Part shown: positions 34,519-42,366 of the stretch, one piece after another
Layout of the letters: each line of letters begins with the position of its first letter
Position numbering within the stretch: position 1 is the first letter of the stretch
Assembly: GCF_002237655.1 (NCBI RefSeq)
Contig: NZ_NOKT01000017.1
Coordinates: forward strand, 124,001-188,000
Source: Streptomyces sp. XY006
GTDB lineage: Bacteria > Actinomycetota > Actinomycetes > Streptomycetales > Streptomycetaceae
DNA: 64,000 nt
Reading direction: 5' to 3'
Translations under genes and position numbers: made by a program
The notes under the pieces: model-generated
Databases searched by the model: none
The model's input: only the letters and a program-made list of their open reading frames with translations
Told to the model about the DNA's origin: nothing

Positions 34519-35907
34519 TCAGCCCGCGGGGAGCGTCTCGGGGTCCTCGGTGCCCTTGCCCCCACTCCCCCGGCCGTCACTCACCGTATCGGCCTGGGCC
34601 ATGGCTGCCGCGTCGCCGGCGGACGCGACCGCGGCACCGCCGGCGGGGGAACCACCCTTCACGGAACCACCCTTCACGGAACCACCCTCCGGGGAACCTC
34701 CCTCCGCGGAACCTCCCTCCGCGGAACCACCCGCCACAGCACCACCCGCCGCAGAACCACCTGCCACAGCACCACCCGCCGCAGAACCGCCCGCCGGTGC
34801 GAGCGCCACCCCGCGCCACCACGGCTCGGAGGGGATGGTTCCGGCCGTCGGCTCGAAGGGCTCGCCCGGACGCGGCAGGGCGATCCGCGCGCCCACCGCC
34901 CCGGCGGCCGCCCGCGTCCCCTCACCCGGCTCGGCCCAGGGGTGCGTCGCCAGGTTGAAGGTGGCCCAGTGGATCGGCAGCATCGGCCCGTGCTCCGGGC
35001 CGCCCTGGAGGTCGAGGTGGGCGCGCATGCCCTCCTCGGGGGTCATGTGGATGTCGGGCCAGAAGTCGGAGTACGCGCCGATCTGGATCATCGTGGCGTC
35101 GAACGGCCCGTGCTCGGCGCCGATCTCCTTGAAGCCCTCGAAGTAGCCGGTGTCCCCGCTGTGGTAGATCCGGTGCTCGTCGCCGGCGACGACCCAGGAG
35201 GCCCACAGGGTGTGCTGGGTGTTGCGCAGGCCCCGCCCGCAGAAGTGCCGGGCCGGGGTCGCGGTGAGGGTGAGGCCGGCGACCTTCGTCGACTCGTGCC
35301 AGTCCAGCTCGCGCAGGCGGTCGGCGGAGACGCCCCAGCGCTCCAGGTGCGCCCCGACGCCCAGCGGCACGGCGAACAGCGTGTCCGTGCCGGCCAGGGT
35401 CTTGATGCTGGGCAGGTCGAGGTGGTCGTAGTGGTCGTGGGAGATGACGACGACGTCCACCGGGCCGAGCGCGGCCAGCGGCACGGGCACCGGGTGCAGC
35501 CGCTTGGGGCCGGCGAAGGGGAACGGGGAGCAGCGCTCGCCCCACACCGGGTCGAACAGCACGCGCCGGCCGTCGATCTCCGCGAGCACGCTGGAATGGC
35601 CCATCCACGTCAGCCGCAGGCCGGTGGCCGGGGGCCGGGAGATGTCGGCGAGGGTGGTGGTGTGCAGCGGCACCGGGCCCTTCGGGGCGCGGCGGGGCCG
35701 TGTGTCCTTGTCGAAGAAGACCTTCGCGAAGTCCAGGGTCGAGCCCGAGGGCCGGGTCCGCGCGGGACCGCCGGGGTTCTGGAAGACCCCGTCCTTGAAG
35801 TGGGGCGATCTGCGGATGCGCGCCATGCGCTCACCGCGCGGATCCGCGCCGAACGCCTCGGGCCGCAGTGCGCGGAGCCCGGAGCTGAGGGAACGGAAAC
35901 CGGCCAC
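34519..35907 (-). CDS. MBL-fold metal-dependent hydrolase (UlaG/NAPE-PLD-like) with Gly-rich repeat tail
   Basis: 462 residues. The zinc motif is SHDHYDHLDLPSIK; TWMGHSSVLAEIDG, YHSGDTGYFEGFKEIG and MLPIHWATFNL complete the metallo-beta-lactamase fold of lactonase/phospholipase-D-like hydrolases. Residues 1-360 cover the fold. The remainder is an alanine-glycine-serine tail built of GGSAA, GGAVA, GGSAE and GGSVK pentapeptides, unusual for the family. Substrate unknown. A strong hairpin follows, and the neighbouring dehydrogenase gene is divergent. Confidence 0.86.
   Translation of the reverse strand: MAGFRSLSSGLRALRPEAFGADPRGERMARIRRSPHFKDGVFQNPGGPARTRPSGSTLDFAKVFFDKDTRPRRAPKGPVPLHTTTLADISRPPATGLRLTWMGHSSVLAEIDGRRVLFDPVWGERCSPFPFAGPKRLHPVPVPLAALGPVDVVVISHDHYDHLDLPSIKTLAGTDTLFAVPLGVGAHLERWGVSADRLRELDWHESTKVAGLTLTATPARHFCGRGLRNTQHTLWASWVVAGDEHRIYHSGDTGYFEGFKEIGAEHGPFDATMIQIGAYSDFWPDIHMTPEEGMRAHLDLQGGPEHGPMLPIHWATFNLATHPWAEPGEGTRAAAGAVGARIALPRPGEPFEPTAGTIPSEPWWRGVALAPAGGSAAGGAVAGGSAAGGAVAGGSAEGGSAEGGSPEGGSVKGGSVKGGSPAGGAAVASAGDAAAMAQADTVSDGRGSGGKGTEDPETLPAG
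34649..34803 (-). repeat. 15-bp in-frame repeats in the MBL gene tail
   Basis: Roughly ten units of 15 bases (GGAACCACCCTTCAC and variants on the plus strand) encode GGxxx pentapeptides in the MBL-fold protein. Neighbouring units are identical, for example the two GGSVK units, which suggests recent slippage. Confidence 0.75.
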
Positions 35908-36047
35908 GGTACCTCCAGGTGGAGTCGGTCAGGCTTTCCATTATGGTCGGCCCCTCCGGCATCACCGGGGCACAGGGGCCTCTCCGGACGCCGGTCCGCA
36001 CGTCATACTGACCGCTGATTCAGTAGCCCTGCGAAGGAGAACCCCCC

Positions 36048-37226
36048 ATGGCCGGCCCCCTGCTGTCCCTCACCTGGACCGACCACGTCACCGGCCGGCA
36101 GGGCTTCCTGGTCGTCGACCGGCTGGTGCGCGGTGTCGCCAGCGGCGGACTGCGGATGCGCCCCGGCTGCACCCTGGAGGAGGTCACGGGCCTGGCGCGC
36201 GGCATGACCCTGAAGGAGGCCCTGCACTACGACCCGGCGAGCCGCTACGTCCCCCTCGGCGGCGCCAAGGGCGGTATCGACTGCGACCCGCGGGACCCTC
36301 AGGCGTACCCGCTGCTGGTGCGCTATCTGCGCGCGATGCGGCCGTACGTCGAGAGCGTCTGGACGACGGGTGAGGACCTCGGGCTTTCCCAGGACCTGGT
36401 GGACCGGGCCGCGGCCGAGGCGGGGCTGGTCTCCTCGATCCAGGCCGTGTACCCGCTGCTGGACGACGAGGCGGAGGCCCGCCGCCGGCTGGCGCGGGCG
36501 TTCGCGGTCGAGGTGGACGGCATCGGGCTGGACGAACTGGCCGGCGGCTGCGGTGTCGCCGAGGCGACCCTCACGGCGCTGGACCGGGCCGGGGTACCGC
36601 GCGCGGGCACCCGCGTATCCCTTCAGGGGCTGGGCACCATGGGCGGTGCCACGGCGCGCTTCCTCGCGCGCGCGGGACTGAGGATCGTGGCGGTCGCCGA
36701 CCTCAAGGGCACGATGGCCCACCCGGGCGGACTCGACGTCGAGGCGCTGCTGGCGGCGCGGGACGCCCACGGCACGGTGGACCGCTCCGCGCTGCGGCCC
36801 GGCGACCTGGAACTGCCGGGCGACGCCTGGCTGTCGGCCGACGCGGAGGTGCTGGTGCCGGCGGCCGTGTCGTACGCCGTCGACGCCGGAAACCAGCAGC
36901 AGGTCACGGCCCGCTGGATCGTCGAGGCGGCCAACATGCCCGTCCGGCCGGAGGCGGAGCTGCTGCTGGCCGACCGCGGGGTGACCGTACTGCCGGACGT
37001 GGTGGTCAACTCCGGGACGAACGCCTGGTGGTGGTGGACGCTGTTCGGCGACATCGGGGCCGACGCCGAGGAGGCGTTCGCCCACACGCGGCGCTCGATG
37101 CGGGCCCTGGTCGAGCGGATGCTCACCCGTGCGCAGGCCGACGGGACGACACCGCGCGCCGCGGCTCACGCGATCGCCGCCGACCGGCTGCCGGTGATCG
37201 CCGAGCGGTACGGCTGCTACCGCTGA
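36048..37226 (+). CDS. Glu/Leu/Phe/Val dehydrogenase family amino acid dehydrogenase
   Basis: NAD(P)-dependent oxidative deaminase, 392 residues. GGLRMRPGCTLEEV, MTLKEAL and PLGGAKGGIDCDP carry the substrate-binding and catalytic lysines, and VSLQGLGTMGGATARFLA is the cofactor loop. The C-terminus has VVVNSGTNAWWWWTLFGD. It is distant from ordinary glutamate dehydrogenase and from the well-known valine dehydrogenase; specificity is not assignable. Start ATG 36048 after AAGGAGAA. The next gene, a TetR regulator, follows at 53 bases. Confidence 0.88.
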   Translation: MAGPLLSLTWTDHVTGRQGFLVVDRLVRGVASGGLRMRPGCTLEEVTGLARGMTLKEALHYDPASRYVPLGGAKGGIDCDPRDPQAYPLLVRYLRAMRPYVESVWTTGEDLGLSQDLVDRAAAEAGLVSSIQAVYPLLDDEAEARRRLARAFAVEVDGIGLDELAGGCGVAEATLTALDRAGVPRAGTRVSLQGLGTMGGATARFLARAGLRIVAVADLKGTMAHPGGLDVEALLAARDAHGTVDRSALRPGDLELPGDAWLSADAEVLVPAAVSYAVDAGNQQQVTARWIVEAANMPVRPEAELLLADRGVTVLPDVVVNSGTNAWWWWTLFGDIGADAEEAFAHTRRSMRALVERMLTRAQADGTTPRAAAHAIAADRLPVIAERYGCYR

Positions 37227-37279
37227 GGCAGGCCGGATCCGCACGTCGGGGGGACCGAACGCCTGGGTAGGGTGACGGC

Positions 37280-37909
37280 GTGACGAGAGTCCGGTTGAGC
37301 GTGGCGGAACGGCGTGAGGAGCTGCTGCGCGCCGCCGTGGAGCAGATCGAGGCCCGGGGCGTGGCCGCGGTCAGGATCGCCGACGTGGCCTCGGCGCTCG
37401 GGGTGAGCAACGCGCTGGTGCTCTACCACTTCGCGTCGAAGGAGCAGTTGGTGGCGGCGGCGTTCCGGCATGCGGCCGAGGCGGATCTGGCGCACCTGCG
37501 CAAGCTGCTGGGCCGCCGCACGTCGGCGCTGCGGCGGCTGCGGTCGGCCGTGCGCTGGTACGCCCCGACCGGGCAGGCCAAGGGCTGGCGGCTGTGGATC
37601 GAGGGCTGGGCCGCGGCCCTGCGCGAGCCGGCGCTGCGGGAGGTCACGCAGGACCTCGACCGCCAGTGGAAGGCGGCGCTGGCGGAGGTCATCGCGCAGG
37701 GTGTGGCGGCGGGCGAGTTCCCCTGCCCGGACCCCCGGGCCACGGCCCTGCGCCTCACCGCGTTCCTCGACGGTCTGGCCGTCCAGCTGACGTCCTACCC
37801 CGGCGCGATGCCGAGGGCGTGGGCGCAGCAGTGGGCGGAGGAGGCCCTGGCTCGCGAACTGGGCCTGGATTCCCCCTCCTTGACCCCACCGCTGGGCAAC
37901 CCGGCGTAG
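37280..37909 (+). CDS. TetR-family transcriptional regulator (BetI-like)
   Basis: 209 residues: N-terminal HTH (RREELLRAAVEQIEARGVAA, IADVASALGVSNALVLYHF) and a TetR_C ligand domain with WRLWIEGWAAALREPALREV, typical of BetI-like members. GTG start at 37280. It follows the dehydrogenase gene in the same direction and may control it; it is convergent with the SGNH hydrolase gene. Confidence 0.88.
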   Translation: MTRVRLSVAERREELLRAAVEQIEARGVAAVRIADVASALGVSNALVLYHFASKEQLVAAAFRHAAEADLAHLRKLLGRRTSALRRLRSAVRWYAPTGQAKGWRLWIEGWAAALREPALREVTQDLDRQWKAALAEVIAQGVAAGEFPCPDPRATALRLTAFLDGLAVQLTSYPGAMPRAWAQQWAEEALARELGLDSPSLTPPLGNPA

Positions 37910-37937
37910 CCGCCCGGGCCGCGCGCCCGGCGCAGCC

Positions 37938-38756
37938 TCACGCCACGGCCGCGATCCGCATCCGGATGTCGTCCGGTGACAGCGCTCCCTTGGCCGTCAC
38001 ATGGTCCCCGGAGGACTCCCCGCGCAGCCGCCGCCCGATCCACGGCACCAGGAACTCCCGCGCCCAGTGCACGTCGTCCCGCCGCACCTCCAGCGTCCCG
38101 CGCGGCGGCAGCGGCGGCCACGGCTGCTCCGGGTCGGCCGGCACGTCGAGACCGAGCACCTGCCCCGCGCGCAGCGCCACGCGCGTGTGCCCCTCGGGCG
38201 ACAGGTGCAGCCGGTCGGCGTCCCACGCCCTGCGGTCCTGCACACTGCGCAGCGACCACAGGTCGAGCACCGGGCAGCCGTACCGGTCGGCGATGGCCCG
38301 GACATGCCCGTTGTAGGTGGCGATCTTGCCGCGCAGATGCTTGAGCACGGGCACGCCCCGCGTGTCGAACCCGGTGGTCACCATCACCGTGCCGGCCACC
38401 GCGGTGAGCCGCGCGAGCGCCCGCTCGAAGCGCTCGGCCACCTCGTCCGGGTCGGTGCCGGGCCGGATGATGTCGTTGCCCCCGGCGCAGAACGAGACGA
38501 GGTCCGGGGCCATCTCGACGGCCCGCGGAACCTGGTCCGCCACGATCTGGTCGAGGAGTTTCCCGCGCACGGCGAGGTTCGTGTACTGGAAGTCGCCTTC
38601 GGGCCGCAGGTCGGCGAGCAGCACGGCGAACCGGTCGGCCCAGCCGACGAACGCCCCGTCGGGGCCGGGATCACCGACGCCCTCGGTGAAGCTGTCCCCC
38701 ACCGCCACGTACGACCCGATCACTGCTCTGCTGTCACTCTTCGAATCGTCTGCCAC
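37938..38756 (-). CDS. SGNH/GDSL family esterase or lipase
   Basis: 272 residues with all four SGNH blocks: AVGDSFTEGVGD (nucleophile serine), LAVRGKLL, CAGGNDIIRPG and DRLHLSPEGHTRVA (aspartate-histidine). There is no signal peptide, so it is probably cytoplasmic, acting on an acyl ester. Start ATG 38756. A CCTACG-N4-CGTAGG palindrome lies 30 bases upstream and likely controls it. Confidence 0.9.
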   Translation of the reverse strand: MADDSKSDSRAVIGSYVAVGDSFTEGVGDPGPDGAFVGWADRFAVLLADLRPEGDFQYTNLAVRGKLLDQIVADQVPRAVEMAPDLVSFCAGGNDIIRPGTDPDEVAERFERALARLTAVAGTVMVTTGFDTRGVPVLKHLRGKIATYNGHVRAIADRYGCPVLDLWSLRSVQDRRAWDADRLHLSPEGHTRVALRAGQVLGLDVPADPEQPWPPLPPRGTLEVRRDDVHWAREFLVPWIGRRLRGESSGDHVTAKGALSPDDIRMRIAAVA

Positions 38757-38785
38757 AGCCGCTCATGATTCACCCTCGAATGTGA

Positions 38786-38801
38786 CCTACGCGACCGTAG
38801 G
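38786..38801. promoter_or_regulatory. CCTACG-N4-CGTAGG palindrome upstream of SGNH hydrolase
   Basis: A perfect six-base dyad with a four-base centre (CCTACGcgacCGTAGG) in an AT-richer stretch between the SGNH start and the M23 terminator. Typical size of a TetR operator; the TetR gene at 37280 is the nearest candidate binder, by inference. Confidence 0.5.
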
Positions 38802-38924
38802 AAAAGGTTGACGGGCGGTGAGATAAGCCACTCCTAAAGTGTTCGCCAACTCCGGAATAGCCGACCCGTCAGGGGCGTTCCGGGGTGAACCGTCGGCGCC
38901 TCGTGCCGCTGCACTTGGAACCAC

Positions 38925-38960
38925 CGAAGGCCGGACCCGGGGATCGGGGTCCGGCCTTCG
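38925..38960 (-). terminator. Terminator of the M23 peptidase gene
   Basis: A 14-base perfect stem (CGAAGGCCGGACCC with GGGTCCGGCCTTCG) and an eight-base loop start 33 bases past the leftward M23 stop. Confidence 0.8.
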
Positions 38961-38992
38961 GCCGCGTGTCAGGCAGGTGGTCGTGCGGTCGG

Positions 38993-39940
38993 TCAGCCGA
39001 CGGAGACGCCGTGCGAGCGCAGGAAGGCGACCGGGTCCACGTCCGAGCCGTAGCCCGGCGCGGTGCGGATCTCGAAGTGCAGGTGCGGTCCGGTGACGTT
39101 GCCGGTGGCGCCGGACAGGCCGACCTGCTGCCCGGCGGACACGGTCTGGCCGGCCGTGACGGACAGCTGGGACAGGTGGGCGTACTGGGCGTAGTGGCCG
39201 TCGTTCAGCTTGACGACGACCTGGTTGCCGTAGGCGCCGCCCCAGCCGGCGGAGACGACCGTGCCCGCGCCGACGGCCTTGAGGGAGGTGCCGGTCGGGA
39301 CGACGAAGTCGACGCCGGTGTGGTAGCCGCTGGACCACATGCTGCCGGACATGCGGTACGGGGTGCCGACGGTGGCACCGTCCACCGGGGAGCTGTAGCC
39401 ACTGGCGTTGCTCTGGGCGGCCGGCTCGGCGGCGGCCGGCTTCGCGGGGGCCTGCGCCTTCGCGGACGAGCCGGAGGAGGACTTGGCGGAGTCCGTGGAC
39501 CCGGAGGACTTCTTCGCGGGCTTCTCGGCCGAGGCCTTCGGCGCGGACGGCGCCTCGGACGCGCTCGCCGCGGCCTTCTTGCCGAGGGTGAGCTTCAGGC
39601 CCGGGTGGATCAGCGACGGGTCGTCACCGACGGCGTCACGGTTGTCGGAGTAGAGCTTCTTCCAGCCGCCGCTGACGTTCTGGTCGTCGGCGATCTTCGC
39701 GAGATAGTCGCCGGCCCGCACGGTGTAGGTGCGGGCGCCGGTGGCCTTTTCCGCGGCCTTCTTCTCGGCGGCCGGGGCGGACTGGACGGCCTTTTCCGGA
39801 GCCGACTGCGCAGTGGCGGCGTGGGCGCCGGCGGCTCCCATGAGGGGAAGGGCGAGAGCGGCTCCACCGGTTCCGGCGACGGCGATGGAGCGGGTGAAAC
39901 GCTGGGTCTTGGGACGGCGGTGCTTACCCTTCGCGGGCAT
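38993..39940 (-). CDS. Secreted LysM-M23 family cell-wall endopeptidase
   Basis: 315 residues: basic N-terminus and signal peptide (cleavage near GAHAATA, residue 40), LysM domain at about 70-120 (YTVRAGDYLAKIADDQ, PSLIHPGLKLTLGKK), a lysine/serine/alanine-rich linker, then a LytM-type M23 domain with YHTGVDFVVPTGT and PHLHFEIRTAPGYG (zinc-binding HxxxD and HxH). It cleaves peptide cross-links of peptidoglycan. The ATG at 39940 follows GGAGAGGAA. Expression is under a c-di-AMP riboswitch, the usual arrangement for actinobacterial wall hydrolases. Confidence 0.94.
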   Translation of the reverse strand: MPAKGKHRRPKTQRFTRSIAVAGTGGAALALPLMGAAGAHAATAQSAPEKAVQSAPAAEKKAAEKATGARTYTVRAGDYLAKIADDQNVSGGWKKLYSDNRDAVGDDPSLIHPGLKLTLGKKAAASASEAPSAPKASAEKPAKKSSGSTDSAKSSSGSSAKAQAPAKPAAAEPAAQSNASGYSSPVDGATVGTPYRMSGSMWSSGYHTGVDFVVPTGTSLKAVGAGTVVSAGWGGAYGNQVVVKLNDGHYAQYAHLSQLSVTAGQTVSAGQQVGLSGATGNVTGPHLHFEIRTAPGYGSDVDPVAFLRSHGVSVG

Positions 39941-39954
39941 GGCGAATTCCTCTC

Positions 39955-40131
39955 CGTCGCCTGCGAGGTGAGCTGTCGGGTGCGGGCTGGAGATGCCCGG
40001 CCGCGCCGGGGCGCGGCTTAACCCCAAGCCGTTCCGGGAACCGGAACAGGCGTCTTACCTGTGGGTCCCCCGCTCCTGCCGTACGTCGGGTCAGTGTGTG
40101 TGCGGGCTCCGGGCGGCGGCAGGATTAGGCG
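39955..40131 (-). promoter_or_regulatory. c-di-AMP (ydaO/yuaA-type) riboswitch
   Basis: On the minus strand the leader shows the conserved blocks in order: GCCTAATCCTGCC at the 5' end, CGGCAGGAGCGGGGGACCCA, GGTAAG, GGGGTTAAGCCGC, CAGCCCGCACCCGACAGCTC and ACCTCGCAGGCG, as in ydaO-type c-di-AMP riboswitches of actinobacteria. P1 is CGCCT with AGGCG. It controls the LysM-M23 peptidase. The aptamer ends about 15 bases before the ATG, next to the ribosome-binding site, leaving no room for an intrinsic terminator. Confidence 0.92.
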
Positions 40132-40721
40132 TCCGTCCGGATTGGTGTGGAACGTAAGCGACCAAGACGCAACGGGACAAGCTTGCGGTTGCCCGCCGGG
40201 GCGTTTTTCTTGACGCGTCGGCAGATTTGCGGTCACCGAGCGTGGATTGCGGATCTCTCGCTTTCCGTAATTTCCCTGATTGGCGCGGCAATTACGTGCA
40301 CATGGCAACAACGCATCGTCACGGATATGACGATGGTCACGCACTCCGACCCCATCTCCCCAACGACCGGGGCAGGTTATGGCGAAACACCTTAAGCGCC
40401 TCATTCGGACAAGAATGACTACTTCCACTTAACCCGGACTGCGGTGCCCCTCGCCTCGGCCCGAGCCGATTGCGGAACTCCATCCGCTTTCGTCCGGTTC
40501 GATACAGCGCCCCTCAGGGTGGGCGCGGTACAGGTCGCTGCCCCGGCCCGGGTCGTCGTGGCCGGCACCACCGGTGATCTGCGCGCCGTTCCGGGAGCCG
40601 GCCTCGACCGGACGCCTCACGGCCGTCGCACGGGGACCGTTGCCCCTGGCAGCCATGTCGTATGGTCGACTCGTGCCCGCCGGCGAGCCCGCGTCGCCGG
40701 CGCCGATGGGGAGGAGCCCAC
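40132..40721. other. Long AT-richer intergenic region between M23 leader and phosphatase gene
   Basis: 590 bases with no supported gene; short open frames here lack codon bias and homology I recognise. It must hold the divergent promoters of the riboswitch leader and the phosphatase gene. Bases 40180-40440 are far less GC-rich than average. The one clear element is a dyad, CATCGTCA-cggata-TGACGATG, at 40314-40335. Confidence 0.5.
40314..40335. promoter_or_regulatory. CATCGTCA-N6-TGACGATG inverted repeat
   Basis: An eight-base perfect dyad with a six-base spacer, about 180 bases upstream of the riboswitch on the minus strand and 390 bases upstream of the phosphatase gene. A transcription-factor site is likely; binder unknown. 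Confidence 0.5.
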
Positions 40722-41519
40722 GTGACACAGCAGGTCCCGTCGACCGAGCCCGAGCTGGCCGGAGTGCGCAACTTCCGTGACGTGGGCGGACTGCCGACCG
40801 TGGACGGGCGGCGGGTGCGGCAGGGCGTGCTGTTCCGCAGCGGCCACCTCGCGCACGCGACCGGTGAGGACGCCGCCTTCCTGGCCACGCTGGGCCTGCA
40901 CACGGTCTTCGACTTCCGCAACGCCGCCGACCAGAAGCTAGAGGGCCCGGACGTCGAGCTGCCGGGCGTGCGCAATGTGAACCTGCCGCTGAGCGACCCG
41001 GCCGACGGCGCGGAGTTCTGGAGGATGGTCCGCGACGGCGACCTGGACCAGCTGCGCGCGATCCTCGCGGACGGCAAGGGCGCGGAGCGGATGATCGCCT
41101 CGTACCGCATGATCATCAAGGACCGCACGGCCGAGCACTCCCGGGTGCTGCACGCGCTCGCCGAGGACAGCGTCCCCGCGCTGATGCACTGTGCGGCGGG
41201 CAAGGACCGCGCGGGCCTGTCCATCGCGGTGACGCTGCTCGCCCTGGGCGTCGAGCGGGACGCGATCGTCGAGGACTACCTGAAGTCGAACGCCAAGCAC
41301 CGCCGCTACAAGGTGCACCGCAGCAGCTCGCACGCCTCGGCCTACTCCCCCGAGGTCATGGAGCTGCTCAGCCCGCTGTTCGACGCGCGCGCCGAGTATC
41401 TGACGGCCGCCTTCGACACCATCGAGGAGACCTGGGGCGGTGTCGACCCCTATCTGGAGCAGGGGCTGAAGCTCAGCCCGCAGACGCGGGAGCGGCTGCG
41501 CGAGCGGCTCCTGGACTGA
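40722..41519 (+). CDS. Tyrosine-protein phosphatase (Tyr_phosphatase3 family)
   Basis: 265-residue dual-specificity/lipid-like phosphatase. NFRDVGGLPTVDGRRVRQG and LFRSGHLAH start the family fold, and MHCAAGKDRAGLSIAV is the HCx5R phosphate loop. Relatives act on phosphotyrosine or phosphoinositides. The GTG at 40722 is preceded by GGGGAGGAG. It ends 15 bases from the convergent small membrane peptide gene. Confidence 0.92.
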   Translation: MTQQVPSTEPELAGVRNFRDVGGLPTVDGRRVRQGVLFRSGHLAHATGEDAAFLATLGLHTVFDFRNAADQKLEGPDVELPGVRNVNLPLSDPADGAEFWRMVRDGDLDQLRAILADGKGAERMIASYRMIIKDRTAEHSRVLHALAEDSVPALMHCAAGKDRAGLSIAVTLLALGVERDAIVEDYLKSNAKHRRYKVHRSSSHASAYSPEVMELLSPLFDARAEYLTAAFDTIEETWGGVDPYLEQGLKLSPQTRERLRERLLD

Positions 41520-41534
41520 GCCGCCGCCCGGCGG

Positions 41535-41654
41535 CTACTTGGCGCCCACCTCGAACAGCAGGTAGACGAACGCGGCGAAGACGTGCCCCAGGACGAGGTA
41601 GATGAACAGCCGCACCCACAGGGCGCGGGGAAACTTCTCCTCCATGTCGGTCAT
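41535..41654 (-). CDS. 39-residue single-pass membrane peptide (DUF6126-like)
   Basis: Charged start MTDMEEKFPRALW followed by one hydrophobic helix (LFIYLVLGHVFAAFVYLLF). The ATG at 41654 overlaps the stop of the XRE-cupin gene (ATGA), so it is translationally coupled to the regulator. Small proteins of this shape next to XRE-cupin regulators occur in Streptomyces; function unknown. It may anchor or sense for the regulator. Confidence 0.78.
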   Translation of the reverse strand: MTDMEEKFPRALWVRLFIYLVLGHVFAAFVYLLFEVGAK

Positions 41655-42292
41655 GACGCGTCTCCGGGGATCGGGCCCAGGCACAGGGCGGCCGTGGGGC
41701 TCTGCAGCAGGGTGTGGACGAACAGCAGGTCGACGCCGTCGTGGTCGTCGGCGGCGATGCGGTGCGGGGTGAGCGAGTCGAAGTGGGCGCTGTCGCCGGC
41801 CGCCAGCCGGTGGGTGGTGTCCCCGAGGCGCAGCCGCAGCCGGCCGCGCAGCACGTGGAGCCACTCCTCGCCGGGGTGGACGCGCACGATGTCGCCCTGG
41901 GAGCCGTACGGGACGTGGACCCGCAGGGCCTGCATCCCGCGCCCGGAGGCGCCGGCCTGCCAGTAGGTCCAGCCGCCCGCCGCGGTGGGTTCCATGTCGG
42001 CCGCGCGCACCACGGCGTCCCGGCCGGCGACCGTCTCGCCGAGCAGCTCGGAGACCGTCGTACCGTAGACACGGGCGAGGGTGAGCAGCATCGGCAGCGA
42101 GGGCTGGCGCTGCCCGGTCTCCAGCCGGGAGAGGTGGGCGGGCGACAGTCCGGCGGCGCGGGCCGCGGCCTCCAGGGTCAGGGAGGCCTGGCGCCGCAGG
42201 GCCCGCAGCTGCGGGGCGACCGCGGGCAGCGCTCCGGCCGGGTCGGCCGGCGAGCCGGCCCCGGCGGGCCGCTCGGTCTCGGAGGAGCTCAT
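41651..42292 (-). CDS. XRE-family transcriptional regulator with cupin domain
   Basis: 213 residues: HTH near residues 28-85 (LRALRRQASLTLEAAARAAG, SPAHLSRLETGQRQPSLPML) and a cupin (HPGEEWLHVLRGRLRLRLGD, FDSLTPHRIAADD). It is the first gene of a two-gene unit with a membrane peptide. Two tandem palindromes directly upstream are its likely operators. Confidence 0.88.
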   Translation of the reverse strand: MSSSETERPAGAGSPADPAGALPAVAPQLRALRRQASLTLEAAARAAGLSPAHLSRLETGQRQPSLPMLLTLARVYGTTVSELLGETVAGRDAVVRAADMEPTAAGGWTYWQAGASGRGMQALRVHVPYGSQGDIVRVHPGEEWLHVLRGRLRLRLGDTTHRLAAGDSAHFDSLTPHRIAADDHDGVDLLFVHTLLQSPTAALCLGPIPGDAS

Positions 42293-42312
42293 GCCTCCAT
42301 TCAGCCGGAGCC

Positions 42313-42348
42313 TTGCCTCAGCGGCAAATTTTTTGCCTCATAGGCAAA
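42313..42348. promoter_or_regulatory. Two tandem TTGCC-N5-GGCAA operators upstream of XRE-cupin gene
   Basis: TTGCCTCAgcGGCAAA at 42313-42328 and TTGCCTCAtaGGCAAA at 42333-42348 are near-identical palindromes exactly 20 bases apart, two helical turns, so a dimer pair could bind on one face. They sit 21-56 bases upstream of the XRE start in an AT-rich patch. Confidence 0.7.
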
Positions 42349-42366
42349 GGCGAGCGGACCGCGGCC

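Noticed and set aside
40444..40725. 93-codon plus-strand frame before the phosphatase gene
   Set aside because: No ribosome site, no homology I recognise and it overlaps the phosphatase start in another frame.
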